From NCBI RefSeq assembly GCF_020497125.1, contig NC_059087.1:11007925-11071924 (forward strand): DNA of 64,000 nucleotides. Direction: 5' to 3'. This DNA is from Mauremys mutica (lineage: Eukaryota > Chordata > Testudines > Geoemydidae). This document shows positions 11,625 through 23,410 of the stretch, one piece after another (position 1 is the first letter of the stretch; each line of letters opens with the position of its first letter). The position numbers were made by a program, and so were the translations under genes. The notes under the pieces are model-generated. The model searched no databases and was not told the origin of the DNA. It worked only from the letters and a program-made list of their open reading frames with translations.

Positions 11625-14040
11625 GAAATTCAGTCCAACAGAGGTAGATGAACCACACCCATAGTTCAGGCCTGATTTTCTCCATTCTGCACACATTTTA
11701 TTTTAATCCCCCCTTCGAATCTAAGCCCTCATCCCTGATGTGGGAGAAAGCCAAGTAGTTGGAGTCATGTACACTTATTTTCACCTGTGATTCATTCAGT
11801 GATTGCACAGTTATAGGTACACATCTCACAGGCAGAAATTGCATACGTGGAAAAAGATGCCAGGCTTCATCTGAGCTGACTATTTATGCCTGCAGAATTC
11901 ACTGATAACTGGACATATGCCTAAGCTTTCATTTGATTGGCAGGCTGGAAAATGCCAGGATGCTATGGGTTAATAAATGAGAAGAAATAGCCTTCAGCCA
12001 CTAGCAAAGCCAAAAAGTCCCATAACCTTTATTTTAATTTTTGCAAAGTACATGTCTGATATTATCTTCTAACTTAATGCATCATTACCTCTAGCCACCC
12101 ACTGCCTGAAACCCCCCACACAAAGCCCAGACAGCTTATAATACATTCATGCATGTAATTTCAGGTGTCTTGGCTTCTCAAGAGGTTTGCCTTGTGTCTC
12201 TCCCTTAGGGTGACAAGAGCACTCAGCTTTGCTTCACGGTTCTCACACCTTAACACAAAGCACCACAGCAGACAAGCCAAGAGATGCAGAAGCATGTGCA
12301 TTGATTGACATAGAGCAGCGCTGGAAAATCAACTTGATGGAGAATACACTGTCAGTACAACAAGACTTACGAGTGGCTAAGCAGTCATCACCTGCCATGC
12401 ATTATGGGTAACTGGAGTTTGAGTCCCTAGCTGAGAGCCAGATTTCAGTGTGACGCCACCCCCAGCTAAGGTTTAAGATGGAAACAACGGGAAGAAAAGC
12501 AGAACTCCATCGTACCCATCAGAATGCCTGCCCATGACTTTCAGCAGCTGCCTAAATCTCACCAGCTCCATGAGGAACCCTTCCGGAAGCACCGCGTTCC
12601 TTGACGTGGATCTGGGCCATGCAAGCAGCAGTGCTTCAAGCAGGGACATGAAATTAGTTGCATTTGATGTATTAGAGGATAACCCCTGAGGAATCTTGGG
12701 ATTCGCTAAGGTGTGGATTGTGGGAAATTTGAGCATTTTGGTTTTCCTTCCACAAGATCCTTGTGGGCACATAAGGTGTCTCAGAAGGCCCGACAAAACC
12801 AGCCACAATGCACCACAAGTTGGAGCAAAGCTAGAAACTCTGGGATGCACGCCCAGCAGTCAGTGCGACTAACCCCACTGAGTGCAGCGCGGGGTGTAAC
12901 CAGGAGTGTGAGAGTTCAGCAGATGACGGCGTTGTTCATGTTATCTGGACCCACGTTAAGCCCAAGCGATACAAGTCTGTAATCCAAAACAGAGCCATAC
13001 AGGGGAACCATGTTGCAACCCTCCCTTGTTGCCATTGAAAGAAGAACGTGACACCCCTTTCCTCGAGAAGCCCCTGGAGAATGGAAAAACTGCTTTTCTC
13101 CTGCTGTGATTGCTCTCTGCACTTTGCATCCCACACTGCAGCCCTCTGCTTATGGAGGTGTGTTAATCAGGCCATGAGTTTGCTGTGTATTGTGTGGTGC
13201 TGTGTTGCATGCAGGTGTGAAGTCACAGCATTTCTGCCACAAGTAAATAGTGACCCACAAAAAAAGTGTCACTAGCCTGCAGCTCCTTCTGGAACGCCTG
13301 AGGCATTCAAAATACATCCCATCTGCACGGGGTGAGGGCTCTGCAAGAGCGGACATACACCGCTGTCGACACCACACTTTTTTAAAGCTGACCCTGGGAA
13401 CTTAGTACAAAGGCATTCAAAAGACAGTTAACGCAGGTGACAGGAGCACTGAATGTGATCATAAATACAGTAATGGCCTCTCCCTGATAGCCTGCTATTC
13501 CGAGCACAGTAGAGGCAACGAGAGTGATGGTCAATGAGGAAAAAGGACAAACAGAGGAGCCAAGGGTATATTGAAGTGGCACAAATAATGTGATAAAAAT
13601 ATGCAATTTACGTGGAGGGAAAAAAAATCGATTGAGGTCCCAGCAGGGCCTGGGCAGAATTTGACCTAGTTTGATATGGGGGGGGGGGGGAAAATCACCC
13701 CTCCTCAAAAGAGCCAGCACAGGCCAATGATTGAAGCAGACTTGAGAGATACAGAGTCCTTTTCTGCTGATCCCTCAGCACAAAGTGAAGATCAGGCAGA
13801 AAGCAAACATAACCTGGGCACCATCAGTCAGAGCAGAGTCATTTAACTATTCTGAAAAATTGCTTTGCCAAACTTCCCCAGCTCTGCTTAGATTTGCTCA
13901 ATGGTCATTTTGGCAACAGAAGGATTGGGCCCAAGAGGTAGCCAGTGGCAAAAATGTCCTCTGAGTGAATGACAACAGTATCAAGGCTCTTTTTCGAGAC
14001 AACAAACAGGGCTCAAAATGCCTCTGAGAGGTCGATCAGT
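11625..14040. other. No gene seen
   Basis: Unique sequence with short accidental ORFs (for example 12473-12850 minus). A G-run at 13679-13690 is the only low-complexity feature. Confidence 0.55.
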
Positions 14041-14041
14041 G

Positions 14042-14195
14042 TCATTATGACCATTGTACAGAACAAGGGAAACTGAGGCACAGATTAAGTGACTTGTCCA
14101 TGATCGACGGCCAAGGCTGTGGCACAATCAGGAATAGAACCTAGGACACCTGGCCCCGAGAGCACTGCTGTAACTCTAAACAACACTGCCTCCCA
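14042..14195 (-). mobile_element. MIR-like SINE
   Basis: CAAGGGAAACTGAGGCACAG, TTAAGTGACTTGTCCATGAT, GGAATAGAACCTAGGACACC and CACTGCCTCCC follow the reversed MIR consensus order. Confidence 0.7.
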
Positions 14196-15249
14196 GTTGC
14201 CATCATATCCCAGTCTGTCTTTGGACAGCTTTCCTACCTCGGCAGGTAACTTGCTCTGCAGGTTACACTGTCACTCCCAGTAACCCACTTTTACAATACA
14301 CAGTCATTCATTTCCATAGCCACAATACTGTTGCCATGGTGATAGCAAGAAGACTAGTAGAGAAAAGCAAAAAGTTGAGCTGCACTATGTTCCCATGACA
14401 GGAAAAAAAAAGTGACAGATGCGTGCTGTAAAAATTGCATGATAGGTTATGGCCAGCCTCATAGTTTAATCCTTGAAGAGCTTTGTGACTTAGTAGATGG
14501 GGTAGCAAATTGAGAAAAAAGGCTCATCCTTGAGAGAAAGAGAAAAATTGCAAGGAAACCCCACGTTAGCACCATTAGCCCCAATTGTCAATATGAGCTG
14601 AGAATGCTCAACGTCTCCCAAGAAGACCTCAGTACTGTCTGATCTCACGTGTTTGTGCTAAGACAATACAAACAAGTCAGCCAAACCCAGAATACTATCA
14701 CCTTCACTCAAACTTGAGGGATTCCAGGAAAATGCAAATGGATGCAAACCAGCCCTGGTTTTCTAAAACAAAAACCAGAGCAATAAGCTTGGCCAAATCC
14801 AAGTTTACCCTCAGTCTTCTCAAGGGTTAGTGTCTCCCAGTCCTACTCCCCACCCAAGCACATCATATGCAGACGGGCACCACTGTAAGAATATGCCCTC
14901 TCCTCAGAAATAGGTAGTGCTGCATGAAAGGAAAATCAGCAGCAGCTAGTACAAGATGGCCATTTAGGGCTCTTTTTTGTTGTTGTTCTTGTTGGCAACT
15001 GAAACATTTTCAGCAGGTTGAGCAAACAAACATTTTTGCTCAACCAGCTGAGATTTTTCAGCTTTCCATTGCCAACAATTGAAAAAAAAATTCAGGTTTC
15101 ACGTTTTCAACAAAAGGCTGAAAAAACACAAACAAAGCTGTTGAAAAATGTGACAAACTTGGTTTTTTCCCCCCTTTTCATTTTCCATCCATTATTTTCC
15201 ACGGCCAAGACACCATGTTTCTTGACCAGGTGTCCTGGAGACTCATGTT

Positions 15250-15423
15250 GAACTTTCAGCACTTTTATTGCCTCTCTGTGTGGCTTTGGACAGGTCACTC
15301 AAGCAATTCTGTGCCTCAGTTCCCCGTCGTTACAACAGGGTCAAATGTCCCTACTTCACTGAGGTATTGTGATGATAAAATCCATTCGTGATGGTGAGGT
15401 GCTCAGATACCATGGTGAGGAAA
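15250..15423 (+). mobile_element. MIR-like SINE
   Basis: GTGGCTTTGGACAGGTCACT, TTCTGTGCCTCAGTTCCCCG and TGAGGTATTGTGATGATAAA are MIR middle and tail motifs. Confidence 0.65.
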
Positions 15424-15488
15424 TCCTGCATCTTGGTAGGGGTTAGACTAGATGACCTTTGCGGTCTCTTTTAACCCCATGATACTAG
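15424..15488 (+). mobile_element. Short CR1 3' fragment
   Basis: GTTAGACTAGATGACCTTTG followed by CGGTCTCTTTTAACCCCATG is a CR1 3' tail of about 65 bp. It sits at the end of a MIR-like SINE. Confidence 0.6.
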
Positions 15489-15723
15489 CTAGGTAGCTAT
15501 CACTGCTGTAGCTCACCCACTGCTTACGCATCTCTTGGTTAGTCCTCACAACATCCTGCTTTAAAAAGTTCATTTTGCGGGCATTGAAACAACCAACCCT
15601 GGGCTGAATTTCAGAGAATAAGTGTCGTCAAGGGTTTAGTGTGGAGAATTAGGCATCCCGTGTCCCAGTCTCTTTTCTTGACTCTGCCACCACTTTGTTA
15701 TGAGGCTTTTGGCAATTCACTTA

Positions 15724-15905
15724 ACAGACGATTTTTCAAAGGTGGCCTCAAAGTTTGGGTGCCTCTTTTTTCGAGTTCCCAGCTTGAGGCACCTCGGGTC
15801 TGATTTTCAAAGGGCCTGGGACCTGCTTCTGAAAATAAAACACCAGGGACCAGATATAGGTGCCTAACTGCCTCTTCAGGCACCTTAGTCCATCATTCGA
15901 GCCCC
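15724..15905. repeat. Foldback repeat of the CAAAGGTGCCT type
   Basis: TTTCAAAGGTGGCCTCAAAG, GCTTGAGGCACCTCGGGTCT, GATTTTCAAAGGGCCTG, ATAGGTGCCTAACTGCCTC and AGGCACCTTA give several short complementary pieces. Similar sequences occur at 3750-3940 and 35711-35800. It looks like a non-coding interspersed repeat widespread in turtles. Confidence 0.45.
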
Positions 15906-16117
15906 ACTGACATCAGAACCACTGCTCAGCTGATGCCTATCCCGGTCGGTGCCTATGTTTCCCAGCAGCAGGAGGAGGAGGCAAAGCCAACTCACCTGCC
16001 CCAAAGCAGGATTCTCAAGCGAGGCATTCCTCCACCGAGCTTGCCAGCCAGGCCGAGTGTGCTCAGAGCATGGCAAAGACCTGACACCTGTCACAAACGA
16101 CAGCTGCGAGGATGCGT

Positions 16118-16262
16118 GTCCCCCAGCCTCAGTGGTTAGGGCAGTCACCAAGAAGCTAAATCCCTGCTCTGACTGATTTGGAGCCAGGCTTCCCAGCATT
16201 CCAGGGGAGTACCCAGACCACCAGGCTGTTTGCTATAATAGTCCATCTCTCTTTTCCCTTCC
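16118..16262 (+). mobile_element. tRNA-derived SINE of turtle type
   Basis: CCTCAGTGGTTAGGGCAGTC resembles a Pol III A box region. AAATCCCTGCTCTGACTGAT, GGGGAGTACCCAGACCACCA and TTTGCTATAATAGTC continue the usual order of a common turtle SINE. The B box is eroded. Confidence 0.55.
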
Positions 16263-16404
16263 CGGCAAGAAAGGTCAGGATTTTAGCTACTAGGACATGA
16301 GCAGCTTAGATGTCTAACTCCAGGAGAGGGTTCACAGGTGAGGAAAACTGGGGAAATTTAAAAAATGAAATTTGGAGGGAGACATTTAATAATTTAATTT
16401 TTCC

Positions 16405-16445
16405 CTCATTATTATTATTAATTTTCCCATCATTATTATTATTTG
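16405..16445. repeat. ATT-rich microsatellite
   Basis: Two short ATT trinucleotide runs are separated by AATTTTCCCATC. A similar AAT run lies at 52450-52467. Confidence 0.75.
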
Positions 16446-16557
16446 AACAATTGCAACCAGCCCAAGTTCTTAACCCCCGAGGCCAAATTTGCCATTTGCA
16501 ATTTCATCTGGATACTTTTAGCAAACAAATGGTGGCGCCATGAATGAAAACCGAGGT

Positions 16558-16765
16558 CTTCTCTGTCCCAGTTCAGTGCTCTATTCCGAGCTCTGACAGA
16601 GACTCCCCGGGTGACCTTAAACAAGTCCTTTAATATCTTCCTGCTTTAGTTCCCTGTCTGAAAATCGAGCCAATATGCCCTTTGTCTAGCCTGTCTATTT
16701 AGATTTCACAGTCTTTAGGAAAAAGACCACCTCTTACTGTGCTTGTACAGTGACTAGTATAATGG
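16558..16765 (+). mobile_element. MIR-like SINE
   Basis: GGGTGACCTTAAACAAGTCC, TTTAGTTCCCTGTCTGAAAA and CAGTCTTTAGGAAAAAGACC, then CTTGTACAGTGACTAGTATA, follow MIR order through the tail. Confidence 0.65.
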
Positions 16766-18329
16766 GTCCTCTAAGTGCGGATATAGTATCTCTACTAAGA
16801 ATATGGAATAACTTCAGACGGTATGTAGCCCATCCGTGCTGCATATGCAAGATTTTCAGCGGTGTTTTTATAGTACTTTTCAGAGTGGAGAAGATGCAGG
16901 AAGCTGGGTTCTTCTCTTTACTACGGAAATGGCATTCATTTTAAAGCCTGCAGGGTGCCCTGTACAGCACAGTGGCCCATGGAAGTTATTCCTGACTGCA
17001 CTAGTCTCAGAGGCAGAATTTCAGGGGGTGATGGCATCATTTAATGAGTTGTCATACACCCAGGATGTGGGGGGGGGGGGGAGGAGAGAGACACACTATT
17101 TGAATGCTGTATCCTTAACTGAACCCATCACTCAGCATTAAAGCTGTATCTCCACTTTTTATTTCAAAATTGCCACAAGTAGCAGACAGAATAGGCTATT
17201 CTGTCTGCTGGAGACATGCATCAGGTCAGGAGAGAGCAAATAATAAAGCATTGTTTAATACACTGTAATGGGCCCAGCAAATATTTAACTGTCTTAATAT
17301 AAATGACCTCTGTGTCATTTTATTAACTCGGAAGACGCTGTAGTCTCTTGTGCAGGAGGCAGAAGAAAATGCAGACGCGCTACGAGAAAATAAAGAGGAA
17401 ATTGAGGGAAGATGTTATCATGGTTTTTATACCTACCACAAAGTCTGCTTGGGCGATGCAGGAATACAATTTTAATAGATTATAGACCGTGCCCATCATG
17501 TCCTGCTGGTTTACAAGACAACTGCATTCATCCTGCTCACTCCAGGAATCAAAAGCATTTAAAAAGAGAGAAATGCTGCTCAGTTCAGCATGAATAAACT
17601 GTGAAAAGACAGACCACACCCAAGCAGAGCTTTCTATAAACCAAAGGAAGAGCCACCATAGACTCCATAAAGTCCAGTAAGGACTTTGCTATTGACAGCC
17701 TAACTGATGTGATGGGCAGGACCCTGAGATAGGTCGCTCTCTCCCTTGCACTGGGAAACGTAAGACTACTTCATACTCTAGACACTTTGGGTCACATCAC
17801 CTACTTTCACGTGTGGCATGACCTGGGATGTGCTGGTGCAGCATCAACTCCCTACAAAGCAGCTGAAATCACTGCAACCCGAGAAGGTTGCACTACATTA
17901 TCCATTCCCACTGTCTCGCGGGGTTCATTCAGAGACATTACTGTAGAGTTATTGTCCCCCGTTTACTCAGATACATTACAGGATGGTCCCAGTAATTAAC
18001 TAACATTTCTCATGGGGACACCTAAGGAAGCTGTTATGGAACCAAAATTATCACGTGGCTTCACAGTGGCCACACGCCTTGCTTCATGGCTGTGAAGTCC
18101 CACTGATTTTGGGAAGACTACTCCCACGTGAAGCAGAGCACACACATTCTGCAGGATGCAGGCATAAATCTAGGAGCAGGATAGGCTGTCGTCTTCATCC
18201 AGGTGTACGGATAGGCACAACTGAAAGCCTTCTGTTATTTACAATGAAATTGAAAAAGGAAATCCAATAGCTCTAGTATGAAGTTTTCAGCAACTCTTTT
18301 AGTCATACGTGTATGGTCTATTCCGACAC
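16766..18329. other. No gene seen
   Basis: Unique sequence with a G-run near 17070. No repeat family or exon was recognised. Confidence 0.55.
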
Positions 18330-18805
18330 GTATTGTATTGCAGTAGCACCTAGAGGCCCACATTGCTGGGCACTGTACAATCAGAAGAGATGGTTCCTGC
18401 CCCAATGAGCTTACAGTCTAACTCAGGGGTCGGCAACCTTTCAGCAGTGCTGTGCCGAATCTTCATTTATTCACTCTGATTTAAGGTTTCGCATGCCAGT
18501 AATATATTTTAACGTTTTTAGATGATCTCTTTCTATAAGTCTGTAAAACATAACTAAACTATTGTTGTATGTAAAGTAAATAAAGTTTTAAAAATGTTTA
18601 AGAAGCTTCATTTAAAATTAAATTAAAATGAAGAGACCCCCAGCCCAGTGGCCAGGACCCGGGCAGTGTGAATGCCACTGAAAATCAGCACGCGTGCCAT
18701 AGGTTGCCTATCCCTGGTCTAACTAGACAACGTGAAAGGTTGAAGAGGAAACAGAGGCACGCAGAAGTGAAACGACTTGCCCAGCCTCACAGCAGGCAAG
18801 TGTTA
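18330..18805 (-). mobile_element. MIR-like SINE split by a hAT element
   Basis: The first half (18330-18423) has TGCAGTAGCACCTAGAGGCC and GCCCCAATGAGCTTACAGTC. The second (18725-18805) has GAGGAAACAGAGGCACGCAG, AAACGACTTGCCCAGCCTCA and GCAAGTGTTAGAGCCGGGAG. The 293-bp hAT lies between them, so the SINE is older than the hAT. Confidence 0.7.
18424..18716. mobile_element. Non-autonomous hAT-type element, 293 bp
   Basis: The ends CAGGGGTCGGCAACC and GGTTGCCTATCCCTG are imperfect inverted repeats. The 8-bp duplication GTCTAACT is exact at 18416-18423 and 18717-18724. The interior is AT-rich and non-coding. It inserted into a MIR-like SINE whose halves lie at 18330-18423 and 18725-18805. Confidence 0.93.
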
Positions 18806-19814
18806 GAGCCGGGAGGAGAACCTTTTCTTCTGATTCATAGTCCATGTGGCCTTCCATTCCCTCCCTTCTCCCATGATTCCACAGCAATAAAGGGACAGCT
18901 CACCTGTCCTCTGACTGAATCACTAAACTTTGTCAGTCCAAAGAGCGAGCGAGTGAGCGAGCGAGAGAAAGCAGGCGCGCCTTTGTCTGTAAACCCATAG
19001 CGTTTAAGGCAGTCAGGCTGGTATGACAGTCTTACAACTTCTTAAAATTAAATTCAAGTGTTACATATCACACCTGCAGAATGGTTCAATATGTCTTACA
19101 CTTTTATATTACAAGGATATTTGACTCTATTCCAGTGTGAGGTCCTTATAAAAACATTTGACATGTTCCAGCAGTATTAAAGCACTCTGCAGTGCACACA
19201 GCAATTTTAAATTATTGCAGCACTTCACATATTTTCTTTTTATAAGTACTTGGGTTTGCACAGTTTTCTACCATGTGGAGCAATTTAATAATATTGGAGA
19301 TCATCAAATTTTATGAGTGGGAGTTTAGAACTGATCGGGATTCTGGATGTGTGCAATGTAATTTTAAAATCATTAAACTTTCAAAAACGCTTAACAGCAT
19401 CAGTGATGGGTTCACCCATGCTGGACCCTAAATGGGCAATGTTAGTACCCGTAAAGAAATTTGTCTGCTGCAGACCTGAAGTGTTGGCTGTGTTAAGACA
19501 GCTCTGGGAAAAATGAAGATTAACATATTGGCAAAGGTTAAACTATTAGGTATTTTTTCAAGAATTCTGAATCTTAAGTGCTTCCTTAGACCATCAATAT
19601 CTATTAAGTGAGTCTCTTTGGATTTAGTTCTGTGCCAGCCTAGATGAGACAGGTGCTTTTCAAGCATCAGCTAAGGTGCAAGACAAGAACATGGGAGGAT
19701 CATACCAAAGAAATATTCTTCCTGGATTGTAGGCAAGATGTCATGGCCACTGGAATATATTGGAGAGCTTCTACACCTTACGGCAGTATTTAAACTTGTA
19801 TCCTCCAAGCACTT

Positions 19815-19955
19815 GACACACTAACAACTCAATCACGCCTCGTAACACCCTGGTGAGGTAAAGTAGGTATCTCTACTCTAGAGAAATTGAGGCACTAAGA
19901 TTAAGTGACTGGCTCAAGACAGAAGAGCCGATGAAACAGCTGAGATAACAATTTA
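19815..19955 (-). mobile_element. MIR-like SINE fragment
   Basis: ACACCCTGGTGAGGTAAAGT, GAAATTGAGGCACTAAGATT and AAGTGACTGGCTCAAGACAG match the reversed MIR middle. Confidence 0.6.
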
Positions 19956-21112
19956 AGAGTCAAGGGGACCAAGCATACAACTGAAAGTGACAGATGACTC
20001 CCCTCACAATGTAAGATTTGTATCAAAGACCTTGTCTTCTCATAAAAGTAATATCTGTGCTACTATAACTATGTCAATATAGGCAAAGCAGAAAAAACAA
20101 CAAAAAAAACCCACCCAAGTGGTGGGGAGCGGGGATTGTACCAGTATATCAGTAAAACACACATCTCTGACCAAAATATTTATACCTGTACAAACAGCCA
20201 TGCATAAACAAGGCCTAAATCAAAACACAATGGCTCTGACTCTTGCATCTCCTGCAAAACAATTTTGAAAGCTCTGGATTGTTTCTCCACAGGCCTTTCA
20301 AACAGTAATAAACCAATAAGAGGTTGAAAAGAAGTGAGTAGCAACTACTTCATTTAACGAAGTATTTTACAGCACTTTTCCTCATTGTGGAAGAACACAC
20401 AACATCACACATGCAGTAAATAGCAGCAAGGCTGTAGACAGAGAGATGGTAAAATTTAGTATTTTGTTGATTTTATTACATTTTCTTTCAACCACTTTGA
20501 CTAATTTTCCATTCATCACGCAAATGACATATTTACCAGCAGAGAAGCACCTGTTCTATATTTCTACCTGATTGTGCTCTGCTGTTTGAGGGTAATCATC
20601 TCTCTCAATTTGATACCTTAGCAGCCGGAGTGGAGATTTCCTTTCAGGAAATAAACTGAAATTTATCAAAACTTAAGTTGCAGGCTAGCAAAAATGAGGA
20701 AGGCTTTTTAAACAAACACATAAAATTATACCGCCAGTTTATCTTATGCAATGCAACTTGTCTCCTTTCTGTGATGCATTCAACCCAAGTCCTCCTGGAT
20801 CCATCTTGGGTTTGTGACAATGTAGCCACACCCACAGCCCATGCTCCTACTGGGCACCTCATGCCTCTCAAAACAGGTGTCTCACGGGTACGAAATGCAG
20901 TGGAACTTCAATAAGCGTTTGGATACATAAACACCGAAAGACACGGTCACCAGCTAATACCCACCTACAGTTCTCCCACCAGCCGTGCATTGCTACGAGC
21001 AGACCTATAAAGATGGCCACAGTGGGCGAGCTCTCTAACCTTTATGTTACCGAGCTAAGAGGGGAGCTCCAGCCTCTAGGCCTAAAACCAGAGACAGCAG
21101 GATTCCCTAACA

Positions 21113-21477
21113 CAGAGGTGGCCAACCTGAGTCTGAGAAGGAGCCAGAATTTATCAATGTCCATTGCCGAAGAGCCACAGTAATAAGTCAGCAATCCCCA
21201 GCACCTCCCACCCACCGGCAGCCCGGCCAGTCAGTACCTCTCCCTCCCTCCCCATCAGCTGTTCTGTGGTGTGCAGGAGGCTCGGGGGGGGGGAGCGAGG
21301 GTACAGCAGGCTCAGGGGAGGGGGCGCGAAGGGGTGGAGTGGGGGCAGGGCCAGTGGTAGAGATAGGGGTTGAGCAGTGAGCACCCCCCAGGCACATTGG
21401 AAAGTTGGCATCTGTAGCCGCATATTAACTTCTGACGAGCCGCATGTGGCTCCGGAGTCACAGATTGGCCACCCCTG
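21113..21477. mobile_element. Non-autonomous hAT-type element, 365 bp
   Basis: Inverted ends CAGAGGTGGCCAACCTG and CAGATTGGCCACCCCTG are flanked by CCCTAACA (21105-21112) and CCCTAATA (21478-21485), a 7/8 target duplication. The GC-rich interior (G-runs near 21283) has no transposase and accounts for the apparent ORFs on both strands there. Confidence 0.88.
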
Positions 21478-23004
21478 CCCTAATACCATGCTGTTTTCCA
21501 TGTCCCCTCCCCTTGCCTTCAGTGCCAATGCCCCACGAGACAGCCAGCCACTACAGGCAGTAGCGTTCACAAGAACATGGGTAACGCCATTGCTACTTTT
21601 GAACAACAGGAGCCCACTCATCTATCAGCGCTCCAATCAGACTTGTGATACGGCATAAATTGCATCCGAAATCTGACCAATTAAATATAGCTTTTGGACA
21701 CCTACCAAACAGCATATTTCACACACTTTATGAGGCGCCGCCTAACATTTCTTTTGACAGGAGGTTATCAGTTAGCAACCTCTTAATAAAAAATTGAAGA
21801 TAACTGAAAGAGTAACTCTGGAATCTGCTGAAGTCAACATTGATATTCACAGTTAGCCAGCCAAAAGTTCAAAAGGTTGGAGAATATAATTTCTTAATAG
21901 CACGACTGTCTCATCAGCCTATTAATAACCAGTACTCATCTGACTGTGTATTTTCCTCCTTTTTGACTCCATGCAGCTCAACTTCCCTATTAAACTCAAG
22001 ACTTATACAATTTAGTAGCCTCAAAGGGAGAGCAGCAATCTCTGGTCCCATCCCCCCCCCAACTCCACAAGTTTACTTCAAATTCAGAAGTTTCCATAGA
22101 AATAAGCTAGGAAGACAGTCAGACTTAGTGTGTATTATGTCTGGTAGGATGTTGATATATAGACGACACACAAAACATCATTTGAAGTTGTATCTCATCA
22201 CCCTTCTGGATAGCAATGCGAAGCATTCTCTTGGTCATCTTGTATTTGATTGGTTACCACTCCCCAGCTCAGAAGTGGCTGCATATCAGTGTTGTTGCAC
22301 TGATAATTTTTACAAAGGGCTTTGGAAGCAATAAATGAAAGGAATTTTAAGATGTAAAGTTGTGCAATGTCCCCTAGATCAACAGTTACCAGGGATCCAT
22401 TACCATCCTTCCAACAAAAGGTTGGACAAAACTCACCAGCAAGTCCATCAAGGCTGCCTGGTTAACCATCTCGCTAGTCAGCGCTGGATCCAGATTTTGC
22501 TATACAGAATACTAGCAAGCCAGGCTGCTTCAAGAAGCTGAGTTTTAACCCTGCACGTAAAGTTAGATGTTAAAATAAAAATAAAATAAAACCACGATTT
22601 CAGCCACTGCAGTGTCTGGGTAGAAGCCTGAAGAAAAATAGGGATTCATCTGTGCGTAGAGCACTGCTCCTCGCAGAGGTTTTCTTGGCAGGGAATTAGA
22701 TTTTCTATAGGCTAGCAATGAAACTGCTTGTCCCCATGATCCATTGCAGGTGGCTTCTAATTTTAAGACCTGTGTGGTTTTTTACATACATTAAACATAT
22801 GGTAGGACTACTTTATGTTTTGGTGTGCTGGGTTTTATATCAGCAAGGGGCAGAAGAATAATTTTGGAGCTGTGGGTGTTTCTAAGAGAATGGAGAGCAA
22901 AAAACTAACTAGCCCTCATAAAAAGATAACTAGATATCAATGGAATTGGATACCAAGTCTTAAATAAATAAATAATTTTTTAAAAAATGCATAGCGGTAC
23001 TCAG

Positions 23005-23245
23005 GGCTAGATCCACCAAAAAGAATCAAGCACCTACAGCCAACATTTAAGTGCCAGTGGCATATACGATACTCCTGCTCAGCTGCTGCCTAACCCTAGA
23101 GATGCTTGAAGTCCCTAGGTGCCTGAGTTTCCACCATTAAAGTCCTCATAACGCCTAAATTTCTGCTAATGTGCATGCACACAGCAGCCTCAGTGTAGGC
23201 ATCTGGGTGCCTAAATTGCGCCTCTTCCCCCAGCTGGATCCTTAC
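23005..23245. repeat. Diverged GTGCCTAA-type interspersed repeat
   Basis: GCACCTACAGCCAACATTTA, CTAGGTGCCTGAGTTTCCAC, CATAACGCCTAAATTTCTGC and GGGTGCCTAAATTGCGCCTC are related to the foldback repeats above. No coding capacity is seen. Confidence 0.4.
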
Positions 23246-23294
23246 ACCAGGCATTGCCCTGTTCCACTCTGTTATAATATAAAAATATATGGAG

Positions 23295-23410
23295 ATATAC
23301 TCATCTCATAGAACTGGAAGCAACCCGGAAAGGTCATTGAGTCCAGCCCCCTGCCTTCACTAGCAGGACCAAGTACTGATGAACCACTGCAGTTCCTATG
23401 ATCCTATGTT
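23295..23410 (-). mobile_element. Short CR1 3' fragment
   Basis: CTCATAGAACTGGAAGCAAC, GTCATTGAGTCCAGCCCCCT and ACTAGCAGGACCAAGTACTG form a degraded CR1 3' end on the minus strand. Confidence 0.65.

Noticed and set aside
12473..12850. 125-codon ORF on the minus strand
   Set aside because: No recognisable motif and no flanking exon signals.
21154..21621. 155-codon ORF on the minus strand
   Set aside because: It lies mostly within the hAT-type element at 21113-21477 and reflects its GC-rich filler.
21840..22334. 164-codon ORF on the + strand
   Set aside because: No domain, no splice context and low-complexity serine/proline content. Its length is compatible with chance.
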